From contig NZ_FWZT01000017.1 in assembly GCF_900177345.1 (NCBI RefSeq), forward strand, positions 1 through 64,000: 64,000 nucleotides of DNA. The letters run 5' to 3'. The notes under the pieces are model-generated. The model made no database searches. It was not told the DNA's origin and was given only the letters and a program-made list of their open reading frames with translations. A program made the translations under genes and the position numbers. The stretch's first letter is position 1; each line of letters opens with the position of its first letter. Source of the stretch: Pseudobacteriovorax antillogorgiicola (GTDB lineage Bacteria > Bdellovibrionota_B > Oligoflexia > Oligoflexales > Oligoflexaceae). Of the stretch, positions 35,759-45,707 are shown in pieces.

Positions 35759-36265
35759 TTAGAAGCACATCCTTAGAGCTGGTGTACCACCAACGTCATC
35801 CGTGAACTCCTTGTTTTCGTCTACCTGGAAACCATGCGCTGCTTTACCTGGGCATACAAGGTTGTTGTCGTTGGCAGATGAAATAGCTTGGGCGTCGAAT
35901 ACTGAACGAGTTGAGTTCTGAACCAAGTATCCATAGCGAGGCACTGGTGCGGCTGCATCGGTACAAGGTGAAATTTCAAAACCGATGTCTTGAGCACCTG
36001 TTGGTACGTTGTTGCAGTTCACACTGCCATCAGCCTGGCGGCCGTAGCGAGCAAAATCAATGAAGGTGTTGTTGTCTAACTGATACGACTGCTCTAGTGT
36101 GTAAATGTGTGTAAGGTTATTTTTCGCCTCTCCCATTTTTGCTTTCGCTTGGAACTGACGGAAACGAGGCATTGCTAGTGTTGCAAGAATTCCGATAATC
36201 CCGACAACAATCATGAGCTCAACTAAGCTGAAACCTTCTTGCTGTCCCTTGATGCTAAATTTCAT
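35759..36265 (-). CDS. pilA: Type IV pilin-like protein (PilA-like)
   Basis: A short positive leader ends at Gly11, followed by the mature N-terminus Phe12 with Glu16 (GFSLVELMIVVGIIGILATL), the classic type III prepilin signal and helix. The C-terminal domain (to residue 168) has four cysteines enough for two disulfides, near 79, 100, 143 and 167. GGGGAG precedes the ATG. Assembly genes (pilB, pilT, pilC, pilQ) are not in the window, so whether it is the major or a minor pilin is open. The long upstream region suggests regulated, high expression. Confidence 0.9.
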   Translation of the reverse strand: MKFSIKGQQEGFSLVELMIVVGIIGILATLAMPRFRQFQAKAKMGEAKNNLTHIYTLEQSYQLDNNTFIDFARYGRQADGSVNCNNVPTGAQDIGFEISPCTDAAAPVPRYGYLVQNSTRSVFDAQAISSANDNNLVCPGKAAHGFQVDENKEFTDDVGGTPALRMCF

Positions 36266-36653
36266 GAATCTCCCCTTCTCAAAACGCTATCACGGTTGGT
36301 ATAACTATTTTTTCGGGATCTCCGTCTGCAGCCTTTACTCAAATCCTATTTTTTTTTCAGGGGAGATTTAAGCAGCTAAAAAAAGCTGACTTTCAGAGTC
36401 TCTCTTACCAGGAAATAGGATTTAATTTCTCTTACTCTCAGCGTAAGAATGATGGTTTTAAATTTTCTCTATTACTTTTCGATATTTATCTGCCATCGCG
36501 AACCGATCACGAAGCCACCCCCAAATCACCCATGACAAACAGCGCTGTTCGCCATTGATGCGGCAAGCCTTTAAGGCTTTGATTTCCATTGAGTCTGATT
36601 GAAAGTCCTGCTTATCATGAGGCCATCAAAAGTTGCCAAAAAGGAGAATTACA
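36266..36653. other. Divergent region between the pilin gene and a secreted-protein gene
   Basis: 388 bases, AT-rich and with long T/A runs near the pilin gene. I see no -24/-12 (sigma-54) pattern on the minus strand. It contains CAGCT-A6-AGCTG (36373-36388), a direct repeat TCTCTTAC (36401-36408 and 36428-36435) and a CTTAC/GTAAG dyad near 36431-36447; these may be regulator sites for either gene. Confidence 0.4.
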
Positions 36654-37325
36654 ATGAAGCAACTCACTGGAACGCTAGCCCTCGGCTTTGCTCTCATGGG
36701 ACTACCTCTGCAAGCTTCAGATGGCGGCAAAGACTCTCGAGTGGATGAGTTAAAGGATGAAATCGTCGCCATTGCTAGTGCCAACACCAGCCGCGTGGAT
36801 AACTTCTCGCAGGTTCGCATGCAACTGCAGCCACTCGTAGACGAATTACTAGCGATCAGCACCGACCGCAGTGAGGCTGAGAAAATTAATCAAGTTGAAG
36901 GCGCTTGGCGCAACCTGTGGTCTGATCTTGGCTTCGGTCCCGGTACCAACTACGAACAAGTCTATCAGGTTGTAAGCCGCGACGGCTATTACTACAACAT
37001 CTCGGAATCTAGATTTGGTGTTCTCAAGTTCACTGGCTTCTTGCGCGGCGCCTACACTGATGAAGGGGACTTTCTCGCTATTGAATTTACCAACAATGAC
37101 ATACGCTTTGGCTTTCCTGAGCCCGGTACAGATTTAGTGCAACTAGCGACGGACTTTGAAGAAGGGCAGCTAAAGTCATTACCTGTTCCCGGCCCGATTG
37201 GAGTCACCGGCGTTTTAATCAACGCCTATGTCGATGATGAGCTAAGGATTGTCACAGGTAATAATTCTGGTGAGATGGGGCAGGACTTGTTTATCCTGGA
37301 GCGTGTCGACTCTATTCTTCCATAA
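36654..37325 (+). CDS. Hypothetical secreted protein, 223 aa
   Basis: A signal peptide ends near residue 21 (LQAS), followed by an acidic, helical N-terminal half (22-80) and a beta-rich C-terminal half (about 85-223; YEQVYQVVSRDGYYYNISE). The pattern vaguely recalls the PAP/fibrillin lipocalin-like fold, but I cannot support that. GGAGAATTACA precedes the ATG at 36654. Divergent from the pilin gene. Not recognised. Confidence 0.65.
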   Translation: MKQLTGTLALGFALMGLPLQASDGGKDSRVDELKDEIVAIASANTSRVDNFSQVRMQLQPLVDELLAISTDRSEAEKINQVEGAWRNLWSDLGFGPGTNYEQVYQVVSRDGYYYNISESRFGVLKFTGFLRGAYTDEGDFLAIEFTNNDIRFGFPEPGTDLVQLATDFEEGQLKSLPVPGPIGVTGVLINAYVDDELRIVTGNNSGEMGQDLFILERVDSILP

Positions 37326-37338
37326 TATATAGGCTAGT

Positions 37339-37360
37339 ACCAAGGGCAAAGGCCCTTGGT
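37339..37360. terminator. Bidirectional hairpin between converging genes
   Basis: ACCAAGGGC (37339-37347) pairs with GCCCTTGGT (37352-37360). It lies between the stop of the secreted-protein gene and the stop of ltaE; T-runs are weak on both sides. Confidence 0.6.
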
Positions 37361-37367
37361 CATCGTC

Positions 37368-38390
37368 TCAAGAACTAGCTAAGAGCTGCATATCATGTAG
37401 CAAAGCATCCACATCTTGCTCCTGGGTATCCCAGCTAGTAACCCATCGGACCTGATTGAGGCTAGCCTCCCATTCATAGAAGTTATATTTAGCCACCAGG
37501 GGATCGATCCACTGCCGTGGCAGCCGGGCGAAGATTTCATTGGCTTCTACGGGATATAAGATTTCCACCTGTTCCAGCTGAGATGCGCCGGTGGCCAGAC
37601 GCTGAGCCATACGGTTGGCATTCAAGGCATTTTTTCGCCAAAGGTCATCTTCAAGCCACGCACTGAATTGCGCAGAGATATATCTCATCTTAGACGCCAG
37701 CTGCATGCTTTGTTTGCGATACCAGGGGAACGATTCCCCAAGGGCCGGGTTCAGCACGACAACGGCCTCACCCACCATCATCCCGTTCTTAGTTCCTCCA
37801 AGGCTAACAAGGTCAACACCACAGGCAGCTGTGATATCGGCAAAACGACATTCCAAAGCAGCTGCAGCATTGCTCAACCGTGCCCCATCCACATGAAGGA
37901 ATAGGTTTCGAGATTTTGTGATCTCTGCCAAGGCTTTGATTTCATCTGGCTGATACACTGTACCCAGCTCTGTTGATTGGGTGATTGAAACCAAGCGAGG
38001 TTGGGAGGAATGAACATCACCAACTCGCTTCAGTTGGGACAACAGGCCTTCGGGGCTAAGTTTTCCCTGCTGATGGGGAACAGTCGCTACACGACATCCT
38101 GTCATTCGCTCCACAGCCCCGCACTCATCACAGTAAAGGTGGGCTGCATCAGTCGCGATAACCGCCTCGAAACTTCGACACGAAGCTTGAACAGACAGAA
38201 CATTGGCACCTGTGCCAGTGAGCACAAAAAACACCTGTGCCTGGTCACCAAACTGCTCCTTAACCATCTCCTGTGCTTTTTCAGTAAACGGATCTGCCCC
38301 ATACGAGCTGACGTGACCTGAGTTTGCAGCAATCAAGGCGTCGAGGACTCTAGGATGAACTCCTGAATGATTGTCGCTGCCAAATCCCAT
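37368..38390 (-). CDS. ltaE: Low-specificity L-threonine aldolase
   Basis: 340 residues of the PLP-dependent beta-eliminating lyase family: start GFGSDNHSGVHP, TGTGANVLS near 58-66, PLP-contact segment HVDGARLSNAAA near 167-178 and the Schiff-base Lys in SLGGTKNGMM near 203. It splits L-threonine or allo-threonine to glycine and acetaldehyde. AAGGA is 8 bases before the ATG. It is the last gene of the argS-nadE-ltaE operon, 29 bases after nadE. Confidence 0.93.
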   Translation of the reverse strand: MGFGSDNHSGVHPRVLDALIAANSGHVSSYGADPFTEKAQEMVKEQFGDQAQVFFVLTGTGANVLSVQASCRSFEAVIATDAAHLYCDECGAVERMTGCRVATVPHQQGKLSPEGLLSQLKRVGDVHSSQPRLVSITQSTELGTVYQPDEIKALAEITKSRNLFLHVDGARLSNAAAALECRFADITAACGVDLVSLGGTKNGMMVGEAVVVLNPALGESFPWYRKQSMQLASKMRYISAQFSAWLEDDLWRKNALNANRMAQRLATGASQLEQVEILYPVEANEIFARLPRQWIDPLVAKYNFYEWEASLNQVRWVTSWDTQEQDVDALLHDMQLLASS

Positions 38391-38419
38391 ATAAAAATCC
38401 TTTCAAAAGTACGGCTCAA

Positions 38420-40375
38420 CTATAGGTCTCGAATCTCGCGCTCGAAACCTGATGACAGAATGGGAAAGCGGCACCAGGACTTGGGGTCAAGGCTCACATC
38501 ATCGAGATGAAAACTAGGAGCATATCTCTCCCGCTTCCATTGATTCCTGCTCCATAGTGTCAAGAATCGAATCAAATAGTCTTTCAGCTTCGCTTCGGTT
38601 AGATCCGGGAAGTCTGACTCCAACTTATCTAAAATTGAGTCTGGTCCCATTCTGTCACGGATAAAGTAACGTTCAATCTGAGCGAGGACTGCATAAGGCA
38701 TCAGGTCTGCTTCGTCTGTTTGACCCGAGTCCTGTGGCCGTAATTCAGCAGTGGGCTGCTGCTCGTTGACGAGCTTGAGAGAGGCAATAGGCCCAAGCCC
38801 TTTTTCACATTCCGTCTCTGCCCAGCGTAACCACTGCCTCAAAAAGTGTTTGTCGATGCCAGTCAAAGGCGAGATGCCACCAGCAGAATCACCATCCATT
38901 GTCGCGTACCCCACAGCAGCTTCGCTCCGATTGCTGGTGGAAACTAGGATAGCCCCTTTGATATTCGCCAGTAGCCAAACCATCGGCGCCCGAGCCCTCG
39001 CCTGGATGTTTTGTAGAGATAGGTCATCTTTATCCCAGCTCAAACTACGACCTAAGACCGCCTCAGCATGGTCGACATAGCCATCCACCAAGCCTTGAAC
39101 GTTCAGATGATGAAATTCAGAGCCGATTTCTTCCGATAGTTTCTGAGCGGCTTCGAACGTAACCGAGCCGCTGTTTGAAGTTCTTTGGTAAACAGTAGTC
39201 AGCAGGCTTTTGATCCAAACTTTCGGATCTTGGGACTTAATATCCTTTTTAAAGTATTGGTTCATTCGATCTGGACCCAGCTCTTTCAGGGCCTCGGCGA
39301 CCATATGAGCTATGAGTGTCACACAAGCTGACGAGTCGCAACCACCACTCAATGAAACAACATACCCTTGACTCTTGGTCTTTCGAAGATAGTCAAAGAG
39401 AGCCAGCATCTCAGCCTGGAGAAACTCTTCTTCACGATTGGTTGGCAAGCGAACATCTGCAAGATGATCTTTTTGAAGAGGGATATTCTCGTAAATGGGG
39501 AAGACATCGCCATCCACTGTGAGTGGCAAAGGCGTACCCATACCCAGGTTGAAAGAGCGGTTATTCAGCTTGCCAACCCGCGCGATATCAAGATCCACAT
39601 CTCTAATGAGAAGAGAACTTTCCTGAAAGCCAAAGCGAGGACCACGTGCCGCAATCTTGCCACATTCACCGATGAGGACCCCACCATCATAGATCATTCT
39701 GCCGTTTTCCAAACCAACTAGATTGGAATACACGTAATGCACCTGCATGGCACGACTGGCATCAGCCACCAAGGTTTCTCGGGTTCCGTACTTACCCATG
39801 GCGAAGTGAGAGGCACTAGGATTCATAATGATTTCTGTGCCTGAGATAGCCTGGGCCGATGGCCCCTGAGAGCCCCAGGCTTCCTCACAAATCTCGATAC
39901 CAAGTCCAACTTTTCCAAATTGAAACCTCAGATCACCAAACGGGACTCTTTCGCCGTCGATGATTATCGTATCGGCCTCACCGAAACTCCAGACTTGAAA
40001 CCACCGAGGTTCATAATGAACTCCTTCTCGGGGCAAAACTTTCTTCGGAATGATGCCTAGAATTTTTTGATTCTGAAGAACTGCCACGCAGTTGAACATC
40101 GCTCCTTGATAATAGACAGGCAGTCCGATGATAGCTGCGATGTCCTTGGTATGAGGCCGGATTTCCAGTAAGCACTCCGTAGCCCGGCGCGCTACATGCA
40201 AACTTAAGAACATGTCCTCACAGTTATATCCAGAAATCGCAAGTTCAGGAAAACACAGGGCAGCAACTTTCTTGTCCCGTGCTTCTTCTAATAAACCTAC
40301 GATCCGCGCGGTATTTCCATCCCAATCCATGGGAATCTGATTCAAAGTTGCACCGGCAATTCTTAGTAATTCCAT
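38420..40375 (-). CDS. nadE: Glutamine-hydrolysing NAD+ synthetase
   Basis: 651 residues with two domains. The N-terminal amidase (nitrilase fold) has the catalytic triad Glu (FPELAISGYN near 47), Lys (IIPKKVLPREG near 125) and Cys (IEICEEAWG near 162). The C-terminal NAD synthetase has the ATP-PP loop SGGCDSSAC near 342 and the STSNRSEAAVGY segment near 482. It makes NAD+ from deamido-NAD using glutamine. The ATG at 40375 follows the argS stop by one base; the frame runs on into argS but that is not used. Operon with argS. Confidence 0.95.
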   Translation of the reverse strand: MELLRIAGATLNQIPMDWDGNTARIVGLLEEARDKKVAALCFPELAISGYNCEDMFLSLHVARRATECLLEIRPHTKDIAAIIGLPVYYQGAMFNCVAVLQNQKILGIIPKKVLPREGVHYEPRWFQVWSFGEADTIIIDGERVPFGDLRFQFGKVGLGIEICEEAWGSQGPSAQAISGTEIIMNPSASHFAMGKYGTRETLVADASRAMQVHYVYSNLVGLENGRMIYDGGVLIGECGKIAARGPRFGFQESSLLIRDVDLDIARVGKLNNRSFNLGMGTPLPLTVDGDVFPIYENIPLQKDHLADVRLPTNREEEFLQAEMLALFDYLRKTKSQGYVVSLSGGCDSSACVTLIAHMVAEALKELGPDRMNQYFKKDIKSQDPKVWIKSLLTTVYQRTSNSGSVTFEAAQKLSEEIGSEFHHLNVQGLVDGYVDHAEAVLGRSLSWDKDDLSLQNIQARARAPMVWLLANIKGAILVSTSNRSEAAVGYATMDGDSAGGISPLTGIDKHFLRQWLRWAETECEKGLGPIASLKLVNEQQPTAELRPQDSGQTDEADLMPYAVLAQIERYFIRDRMGPDSILDKLESDFPDLTEAKLKDYLIRFLTLWSRNQWKRERYAPSFHLDDVSLDPKSWCRFPILSSGFEREIRDL

Positions 40376-40376
40376 T

Positions 40377-42146
40377 TTACATCCGTTCTGGTGTGTTGAT
40401 GCCAAGTATTTCAAGACCTGTTTTCAAGGTCGTTGCGAACGTATCGAGCAGTGCCAAACGCGCTCGCTTTAGATCATCACTATCTGCTTTAAGAATGGAA
40501 ACATTCGACAGCATTCGGTTGTATGTTTTGCACATATCAAACAAGAAGTGAGCCAAGCTGCTTAGGCGGTTGCCTTCACAAGACTGCAAGACAGCATTGT
40601 TGAAATCATTTAAGAATCTGAGAAGCTCTCGCTCATCATCCTCTTTTAGCAGGTGATGAAACTCAGGATTTGCTTCCAACCCTTGATCTTGAGCCTTGGT
40701 CATGATTGATTTCGTTCTGGCATAGGCATACATCAAATAGGGACCAGTATTTCCTTCAAATGAAGTCCAATCTTGGATATTAAATACAATGTCTTTGACA
40801 GGATCCGAGCAAATCATTCCGTAACGAATCGCCCCCACACAAAGCTTATGATTGGTATCAGCGATTTCTTCTGCTGTCCATTCACCCTGATACTTTTCTA
40901 ATTTCTTTTCCATCTCAACTGTTAGAGCCTGTTTCAGCTCCTTGAAAGTGATTACATTGCCCTTACGTGACGACATTTTTCCATCTGGTAGGACAACCAT
41001 CCCATAGCTAAGATGATAGCAATCTTTGGCTTGTTCAAATCCCATCTTTTCTAAAGTTTTGAAAACTTGCTTAAAATGAAGATTCTGCTCAGACGCTACC
41101 ACATAGATGGATTTTATAATTTCAAATTCACTATACTTGCGACGGGCTAAGGCTAAGTCTTTGGTTGCATAAAGTGTGTTACCATCTCGCTTTCGTAAAA
41201 TCACAAAGCCTAACTTATCGTCCTTTAGATCGATCCCGATCGCGCCATCGTCTTCAACAAAAACACCCTTGTCTAAGAACTCTTCTACGATCTTCTGACT
41301 TTCTTCGGATACTTCCGATTCGCTAAACCAATGATCGAACCGAGCACCGACCCAGCTATAAATATCCTTAAAGTCATCTATCGACCACTGCCGTGACGTT
41401 TGCCAAAAATCAAAGGTTTCACCCTTCTTGGATTCAATGGCTCGCAAGACTTCGGAAACTTCCTCTTGGTATTTAGCTTTTTCTTCAGCAGAGGCATCTT
41501 CCAGTAGGATGCAAGCTTTAGAGTAGATCTCGCCGAGCCACTCTCCTTGCCCTTGTTCGGGAGTCTTTAAATTATGCTTTTGAATATACCAAAGACACTT
41601 GGCGATATGAGCTCCTTCATCGCCAATATAATTTGCCATAACCACTGGATAGCCACAGTACTCATAAAGCCGACCCAGGCCATCACCAAGAGCCACGTTT
41701 CTCATATGCCCCACGTGAAAAACCTTATGAGTATTCGGCTGTGAATACTCGATCATAACTTTAGGCTTTTCGCTTTGAACTGCTATTTTCTTGAAGTACT
41801 CCCCAGATTGCACTTCAGAAAAAAGGTACTTACTCAATGTGGCCAGTTTCACTTTGAGATTCAGAAATGGTCCCACCGTCTCAGCATGCTCAATCCAGGC
41901 CCCACCGTCTGCCAGCAAGCCCTCGCAGATGGCTGATGCTAGCTCGGGTGGCTTTTTGCGCACAGCTTTGGCAAATCGAAAGCACGGACACGCATAGTCC
42001 CCCATCTTAGGCTCTTTTGGCCTTTCAATGGTGTTATAAACGTCTTCAGTCCGAACACGATCACCGCCTTCTGGAATCATTTGATTGATGATTGCTTCGA
42101 TTTGCAGAGCAATTTGCCATTTGGAATGATCTAAAGCCTGTGCCAT
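40377..42146 (-). CDS. argS: Arginyl-tRNA synthetase
   Basis: 589 residues, class I synthetase. The N-terminal Arg-specific Add1 domain comes first, then the HIGH motif as HVGHMRN near 143, the KMSKS-type motif as KMSSRKG near 393, and a C-terminal DALR anticodon-binding domain ending in GINTPERM. First gene of the argS-nadE-ltaE operon, divergent from comM. Ribosome site is weak (GTGAG). Confidence 0.96.
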   Translation of the reverse strand: MAQALDHSKWQIALQIEAIINQMIPEGGDRVRTEDVYNTIERPKEPKMGDYACPCFRFAKAVRKKPPELASAICEGLLADGGAWIEHAETVGPFLNLKVKLATLSKYLFSEVQSGEYFKKIAVQSEKPKVMIEYSQPNTHKVFHVGHMRNVALGDGLGRLYEYCGYPVVMANYIGDEGAHIAKCLWYIQKHNLKTPEQGQGEWLGEIYSKACILLEDASAEEKAKYQEEVSEVLRAIESKKGETFDFWQTSRQWSIDDFKDIYSWVGARFDHWFSESEVSEESQKIVEEFLDKGVFVEDDGAIGIDLKDDKLGFVILRKRDGNTLYATKDLALARRKYSEFEIIKSIYVVASEQNLHFKQVFKTLEKMGFEQAKDCYHLSYGMVVLPDGKMSSRKGNVITFKELKQALTVEMEKKLEKYQGEWTAEEIADTNHKLCVGAIRYGMICSDPVKDIVFNIQDWTSFEGNTGPYLMYAYARTKSIMTKAQDQGLEANPEFHHLLKEDDERELLRFLNDFNNAVLQSCEGNRLSSLAHFLFDMCKTYNRMLSNVSILKADSDDLKRARLALLDTFATTLKTGLEILGINTPERM

Positions 42147-42302
42147 GAACTAACTCACTTTCTAACTATGTCATTATTTAGAGCCACCTTTCGGTGGTCA
42201 TATTGATACCATACCCCAAGACGAGATGTCAGTCCTTAAGGGAAAAAGTCCCAGGAAAAAAACAGCCTCCTGTTCGATCTTTACCCCAGAAAGGAGGCAA
42301 CA

Positions 42303-43838
42303 ATGAATCCCAAAATTCATTCCATCGCGTTCCATGGATCTCAATGCTCATCAGTCACAATCGAGTGCTGCCACGCAAGGGGCTTCGCTGGCATTCAAGG
42401 GCTCGGTCTCCACATTGAAACTGTTAAAAGTATTCGTGAAAAGGTCACCACAGTCCTTGAACGGTCGCAGCTTAAAATGAGTGCTAAAAAGATTATTTTG
42501 TCCTGCTCACCCGCTGAGTCACACTTCAATAGCCACTTCGACTTACCTGCTGCCATCGCTTTGTTTGCGTTGCACACCACATCAAAAATAAGAGCCAACC
42601 TTGAAGAGATTTATTGCGCTGGCGAGCTTAGCCTTAATGGTGGAATCAAACCTGTGTTGCGCATTGTCCCCCTCGTCCTTGAAGCTCAAGCTCAGGGGGC
42701 CAAAGTTCTTATCTTGCCCAAAGAGAATCAACATGAGCTGGCAGCTTTGCGACAAATTCCAGGCGCTCATCAAGACATGAAAATCCTTCACTTTGAAAAT
42801 CTTTCTGAGATTATTGCTTGGTTAAACGGGTCCCAAGATCCCCAAGAAGTGATCACACCACCAGCAGGAATATGCAGTAGCGACACAGTAAGCTTTGATG
42901 ATATGCAATTGACACCAAAACTAAAAACAATCATCACAACAGTCATCCTAGGCATGCATAATCTTTTTTTGCGAGGAACACCAGGAACTGGTAAATCGAT
43001 GCTTTCCCAAAGGCTCCCTAGTTTGATGCCTCTGTTGGAACCGAAACAGCACCTTGATGTTCTCAAGATTCACAGCTTAAGTGAAAGATCCATACCCTCT
43101 CGACTCCTAGCTGGACGGGCTCCATTTCGATCTCCCCACCATTTAGGCAGTGCTCAGGGAATCATAGGAACTCCCGACTTGCCCGGCGACATCAGCCTTG
43201 CCCATGGCGGAATACTGTTTTTGGACGAGCTGCCTGAATATCGTCGTGATCTCTTGGAAGGTCTGCGAGAGCCCCTAGAAACCGGTGAAATCCAGGTTTC
43301 GAGAGCCCAAAAAAAGAAGGTTTGGCCTGGCCAGTTCTTGTTGGTTGCCGCCGCCAATAACTGCCCATGTGGTTGGCTTGGTAGCCGTCGTCGCCTTTGC
43401 CAATGCCTCCAACAATCTATCACGCGCTATCAACAAAAGTTATCGGGCCCCTTGATGGATCGAATCGATATCCACCTTACGATGGATGAACCAAACGAAG
43501 ATCAGCTATCGCTGCTTGGTGCGACAAGCTTTCAGGGGCAAACCCTAGAGATGAAAAAGAAAATTGATAGCGCACGGGCCTGGTCCAAACATCGTCACGA
43601 CCGACTAGGTGTGCGTGCCAACGGTCAGATTCCTGCTCACCAGATTCTGACTGAATGTCGCTTTTTATCTGGAGAGGAATCGCAAGCGGTGACAAAACTG
43701 CAACGAGCCCTACCGACCAGAAGATCGCAGGTGAGAGCCTTAAGAGTGGCACGAACAATCGCTGATTTGGAAAGAAGAGAAAACGTCACACTCGAAGATG
43801 TAAAGCTCGCTTTAGAACTTCAGCACCATCAAAGATGA
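42303..43838 (+). CDS. comM: ComM/YifB family Mg-chelatase-like ATPase
   Basis: 511 residues: an N-terminal Lon-like S5/fold domain (1-170), the AAA+ Mg-chelatase domain with Walker A GTPGTGKS near 224 and Walker B ILFLDELPEY near 307, and a C-terminal Mg-chelatase domain ending LEDVKLALELQHH. ComM is a DNA helicase that helps branch migration during natural transformation. AGGAGG precedes the ATG. It also fits with the pilin-like gene as a hint of DNA uptake. Its 3' end overlaps the tail of the converging gene by 27 bases. Confidence 0.94.
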   Translation: MNPKIHSIAFHGSQCSSVTIECCHARGFAGIQGLGLHIETVKSIREKVTTVLERSQLKMSAKKIILSCSPAESHFNSHFDLPAAIALFALHTTSKIRANLEEIYCAGELSLNGGIKPVLRIVPLVLEAQAQGAKVLILPKENQHELAALRQIPGAHQDMKILHFENLSEIIAWLNGSQDPQEVITPPAGICSSDTVSFDDMQLTPKLKTIITTVILGMHNLFLRGTPGTGKSMLSQRLPSLMPLLEPKQHLDVLKIHSLSERSIPSRLLAGRAPFRSPHHLGSAQGIIGTPDLPGDISLAHGGILFLDELPEYRRDLLEGLREPLETGEIQVSRAQKKKVWPGQFLLVAAANNCPCGWLGSRRRLCQCLQQSITRYQQKLSGPLMDRIDIHLTMDEPNEDQLSLLGATSFQGQTLEMKKKIDSARAWSKHRHDRLGVRANGQIPAHQILTECRFLSGEESQAVTKLQRALPTRRSQVRALRVARTIADLERRENVTLEDVKLALELQHHQR

Positions 43839-44387
43839 GCTTCCTCTAGAATTGGTAGAAGAAGCTTGGCTCAAGACTAAGTTAAAGCAAGTTTTCTTCA
43901 CAATTTCAGCCGTACTCAGGTAAGTGCCGGATGTTTTTGCGCTCAGAGCGGACAGTATCGGGCTCTCTCCAGGCCCAATCCATAGCACTGAAATAACGAT
44001 ATTTTTCATTTTAGCAACCTGAAGCACTTTAAGGGCTCGTGCTTCTGTGAGCTCCCTGTCTCGCTGGACAATCAAAAGAATCTTTCGATGGGATAGTGTG
44101 TAAGGCAAAAACCTAAGTTCTGAGACACTATGGATCAAAAGATCTTGCTTAGGAAAACCGAACGACTGGCTGACAATATCCTGGGTTCGATGCCATACTG
44201 GACCTTGACTAGCCTCTACCATCATGTGGGGTCGAACTCCCTGGTGCCTGAAACTTTTGATCAGAGCAAGGCCATCGTCGGCGAGAGCTGCTGGATTCTC
44301 GCAGGCTGAGGACATTTGAGGAATTTCATTTGCTAAGGCAAATGCGGGCGTAGATAAAACAATAATAGCTAGCAACAACTTCAACAT
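43812..44387 (-). CDS. Hypothetical secreted protein, 191 aa
   Basis: A signal peptide ends near residue 19 (FALANE). The body has alternating strands and helices with a Rossmann/vWA-like rhythm (RKILLIVQRDRELTEAR, KNIVISVLWIGPGES), but the MIDAS residues are not evident. GGAGGTGG precedes the ATG. It overlaps the 3' end of comM by 27 bases, a tail-to-tail arrangement. Not recognised. Confidence 0.65.
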   Translation of the reverse strand: MLKLLLAIIVLSTPAFALANEIPQMSSACENPAALADDGLALIKSFRHQGVRPHMMVEASQGPVWHRTQDIVSQSFGFPKQDLLIHSVSELRFLPYTLSHRKILLIVQRDRELTEARALKVLQVAKMKNIVISVLWIGPGESPILSALSAKTSGTYLSTAEIVKKTCFNLVLSQASSTNSRGSSSLMVLKF

Positions 44388-44544
44388 AATACCACCTCCA
44401 CGGCTGCTGCCATGGAAAGTGCAATCCTGAGTCCCAAATATTGAGTCGTAAGCTATTGAAACTTAGATTTTTTTCTGTATCAGAGCTTCTAGTTGTGTCT
44501 AAGAGGTAAACATGTGATAAATAGGCTGACTAAGGAATGACCAG

Positions 44545-45663
44545 GTGAGGGCAGCGAACGTGGATGATTTGAACCAGCTAAGACAATCGATCCGAGATAT
44601 AGATGCTCAAATTTTGGAGCTAACGTCTGAACGGATGAACCTATGCCGACAGGTGGGGGAGTACAAACGAGCCAATAACCTTCCTGTCAAAGACTACAAG
44701 GTGGAAAAAGTCATTTTGGATCGTACCCGCCAACAGGCACGAGATGCCGGAATCGAACCCGACTTAGCTGTATCCATCATGAAGAACCTCATTAAATACT
44801 CAGTTTTAGAACAAGATGAGATCAAGTCCATGATGCTGGCTCAGGGAAGTTCCAAGGCCGTAAAACAAGTTCTTCTCATTGGTGGCTCAGGTAACATGGG
44901 GCAGTGGATGGCCCATTTTTTCGAAGCCTTGGGTCACGATGTGCAGCTTTTTGATAGATCTAGGCTTTCAAAAACCAGATACAACTATGTTGAAAGCCTA
45001 GATGACGGCTTAGCTTGGGCTGAGATGATCATTCTCGCCACCCCAATGGAAAGTACCAATGAGATTCTGCTTGATCTATGCAAGCGATCCATCAAGGCTC
45101 CTATTATCGAGCTAACATCTTTGAAATCACCTATCATGAGTGGACTCAATTTGGCAAATCAAACAGGCCTAGACGTAGTCTCGATTCACCCCATGTTTGG
45201 ACCTGATGTTAAAATTCTCTCTGGTCGCAATATCATCATCTGCGATGGGCCAAAGCGGTCTGAGTCTGTTGATGTGGTGGAAGCCATGTTTCGACAAACA
45301 TCAGCCAACATTATCAAAATGCCTTTAGAGAAGCATGATACGTTTATGAGTTACGTCCTTGGTTCGGCCCACATGCTCAACCTTCTTTATGCCAACGTTT
45401 TGGAGTCATCTGGCATTCCATTTCAAGATCTGGAAGATGTTGCTGGTACCACTTTCGCCCATCAAGTGGGGGTCACGAAGAACGTGGTATTCGAAAATCA
45501 GGACTTATATTTTGATATCCAACGACTAAATCTAGAAACTGACCAGCTTTTCGAAAGTTTCAAATCCCAAATCCATTTAATGGAAAATAGCATTCGTCAG
45601 AATCGCAGAAGTGATTTTAAAGAGGCTATGAAAAAGTCTGCAGATTATTTTCGGCAGAACTAG
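44545..45663 (+). CDS. tyrA: Bifunctional chorismate mutase / prephenate dehydrogenase
   Basis: 372 residues, the fused T-protein layout of enterobacteria. The N-terminal AroQ mutase (about 1-90) has DDLNQLRQSIRDID and the VxDYKVEK segment; the C-terminal NAD-dependent dehydrogenase (about 105-372) begins VLLIGGSGNMGQWMAHFF (Rossmann loop) and has SIHPMFGPD near 214. It turns chorismate into 4-hydroxyphenylpyruvate for tyrosine. The GTG at 44545 has TAAGGA 8 bases upstream. Confidence 0.96.
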   Translation: MRAANVDDLNQLRQSIRDIDAQILELTSERMNLCRQVGEYKRANNLPVKDYKVEKVILDRTRQQARDAGIEPDLAVSIMKNLIKYSVLEQDEIKSMMLAQGSSKAVKQVLLIGGSGNMGQWMAHFFEALGHDVQLFDRSRLSKTRYNYVESLDDGLAWAEMIILATPMESTNEILLDLCKRSIKAPIIELTSLKSPIMSGLNLANQTGLDVVSIHPMFGPDVKILSGRNIIICDGPKRSESVDVVEAMFRQTSANIIKMPLEKHDTFMSYVLGSAHMLNLLYANVLESSGIPFQDLEDVAGTTFAHQVGVTKNVVFENQDLYFDIQRLNLETDQLFESFKSQIHLMENSIRQNRRSDFKEAMKKSADYFRQN

Positions 45664-45707
45664 CTTAAAAGATCGGGATTGAAAAACAAGGTTGCTAGAG
45701 TCACACG